Shown: positions 63,398 through 64,000 of the stretch, one piece after another | Position numbering within the stretch: the stretch's first letter is position 1 | Layout: every line of letters starts with the position of its first letter | Assembly: GCF_010915725.1 (NCBI RefSeq) | Contig: NZ_JAAIJR010000008.1 | Location: forward strand, 1 to 64,000 | Direction of reading: 5' to 3' | Source of the DNA: Thiorhodococcus mannitoliphagus | Lineage (GTDB): Bacteria > Pseudomonadota > Gammaproteobacteria > Chromatiales > Chromatiaceae | DNA length: 64,000 nucleotides | Notes under the pieces: model-generated | What the model was told of the DNA's origin: nothing | The model's input: only the letters and a program-made list of their open reading frames with translations | The model's database searches: none | Program-made: the position numbers and the translations under genes

Positions 63398-64000
63398 GTC
63401 TGACGCTCATGACGCTGCTCCAGCAGTTCGTGCTCATGCTCGCGGCGCTGGCCCTCTTCCTGTCCTTCGTGCTGCTGGCGCAGCCGCGGCTGGTTGCGGC
63501 CATCCACGTCTTCGCCTGGCAGGGGGCACTGGTCGCGGCGGTGACCCTGACTGTCGCCCTGGCGGGGGATGCCTCGCACCTCTATTTTTCGGCCCTGCTG
63601 ACCCTCGGGCTCAAGGCGCTACTCATTCCCTGGATGCTCCACCGGCTGGCGCGGCGGCTGGGCCTGGAGCGACATACCGAGACCCTGGCGCGCCCGACGC
63701 TGGTCATCATGGCGGCCGTGATCCTGGTCATTTTCAGTTACTGGGTGGTGGTGCCCATGGTCGCCCAGGGCTTGGCCTTCACCCGCAACATCATCGCCGC
63801 GAGCCTGGCCGTGGTGCTGATCGGACTCCTGATGATGGTCTTCCGCCAGCAGGCGGTGGCGCAGGTGCTGGGCTTCATGTCGATGGAGAACGGGCTCTTC
63901 CTCGCCGCTGTCTCCGCGACCGCTGGCATGCCGCTGGTCGTGGAGCTGGGTGTGGCCTTCGATGTGCTGGTCGCCATGGTGCTCTTCGGCGTCTTCTTCT
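63394..64000 (+). CDS. hyfE: Group-4 hydrogenase membrane subunit E (partial, cut by window edge)
   Basis: The first 202 codons of a hydrophobic protein: LTLMTLLQQFVLMLAALALF at the start and VLGFMSMENGLFLAAVSATA later, the HyfE/NuoK-like pattern with a conserved Glu in MSMENG. Starts in ATGA overlap with hyfC and runs past the right edge. hyfF, G and I would be expected next but are outside the window. Confidence 0.85.
   Translation, partial: MSLTLMTLLQQFVLMLAALALFLSFVLLAQPRLVAAIHVFAWQGALVAAVTLTVALAGDASHLYFSALLTLGLKALLIPWMLHRLARRLGLERHTETLARPTLVIMAAVILVIFSYWVVVPMVAQGLAFTRNIIAASLAVVLIGLLMMVFRQQAVAQVLGFMSMENGLFLAAVSATAGMPLVVELGVAFDVLVAMVLFGVFF

Overview
The window looks like chromosome from a GC-rich gammaproteobacterium of the purple sulfur type (Chromatiaceae or a close relative). 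The main evidence is a flavocytochrome c sulfide dehydrogenase pair (fccA/fccB, 44.9-46.8 kb), a Gly/Tyr/Pro-rich secreted protein resembling sulfur globule envelope proteins (15.6 kb), hydrogenase maturation genes hypA/hypB (13.7-15.2 kb), membrane genes of a group-4 (Hyf-type) hydrogenase (60.2 kb to the right edge), and gammaproteobacterial ubiE-ubiJ-ubiB and hslVU operons.

Layout. 1-0.8 kb: the end of an IS21-like element and an AhpD-like gene. 1.1-7.6 kb: an orphan TAXI solute-binding protein, two membrane proteins, and a convergent set of GT2, DUF2304 and GT4 genes. 8-9.6 kb: a large secreted Cys-rich protein of atypical composition. 10-15.2 kb: pip-dtd, speA, a small HypC-like reading frame, hypA and hypB. 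15.6-16.8 kb: sulfur globule-like and DUF302 exported proteins. 16.8-20.9 kb: a glycosyltransferase/epimerase operon overlapping a convergent DUF1631 gene. 23.8-33.4 kb: a PAP2 phosphatase, asnB, hslVU, a DUF971 protein, ubiEJB and a small HMA-like protein. 34-42.5 kb: a polysaccharide ABC exporter, two WbsX-domain proteins and a GT4; one of the WbsX proteins is a 1293-residue four-domain fusion. 43-46.9 kb: a tetraheme NapC/NirT cytochrome, a periplasmic ankyrin protein, then fccA and fccB. 47-53.7 kb: a second surface-glycan locus (KpsS-like, O-antigen ligase, GT9, two GT4), with a vapBC toxin-antitoxin module placed inside the run and overlapping the next glycosyltransferase. 53.8-59.4 kb: a YhaO/YhaN (SbcDC-like) pair and a broken retropepsin-like pair. 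59.9-64 kb: an XRE regulator overlapping hyfB, then hyfC and hyfE (cut by the window edge).

Working together: two themes dominate, cell-surface glycan synthesis and export (at least ten glycosyltransferase-type genes in three loci) and sulfur/hydrogen energy metabolism. Four-base ATGA/GTGA overlaps are common, so many runs are probably translationally coupled. The spaces between operons hold several families of palindromic or tandem repeats: three REP-like copies, two equal-length 79-nt repeats, two six-copy heptamer arrays and three MITE-like inverted-repeat elements. No rRNA, tRNA or CRISPR array was recognised. Identifications come from motif and family recognition by eye; no database search was possible.
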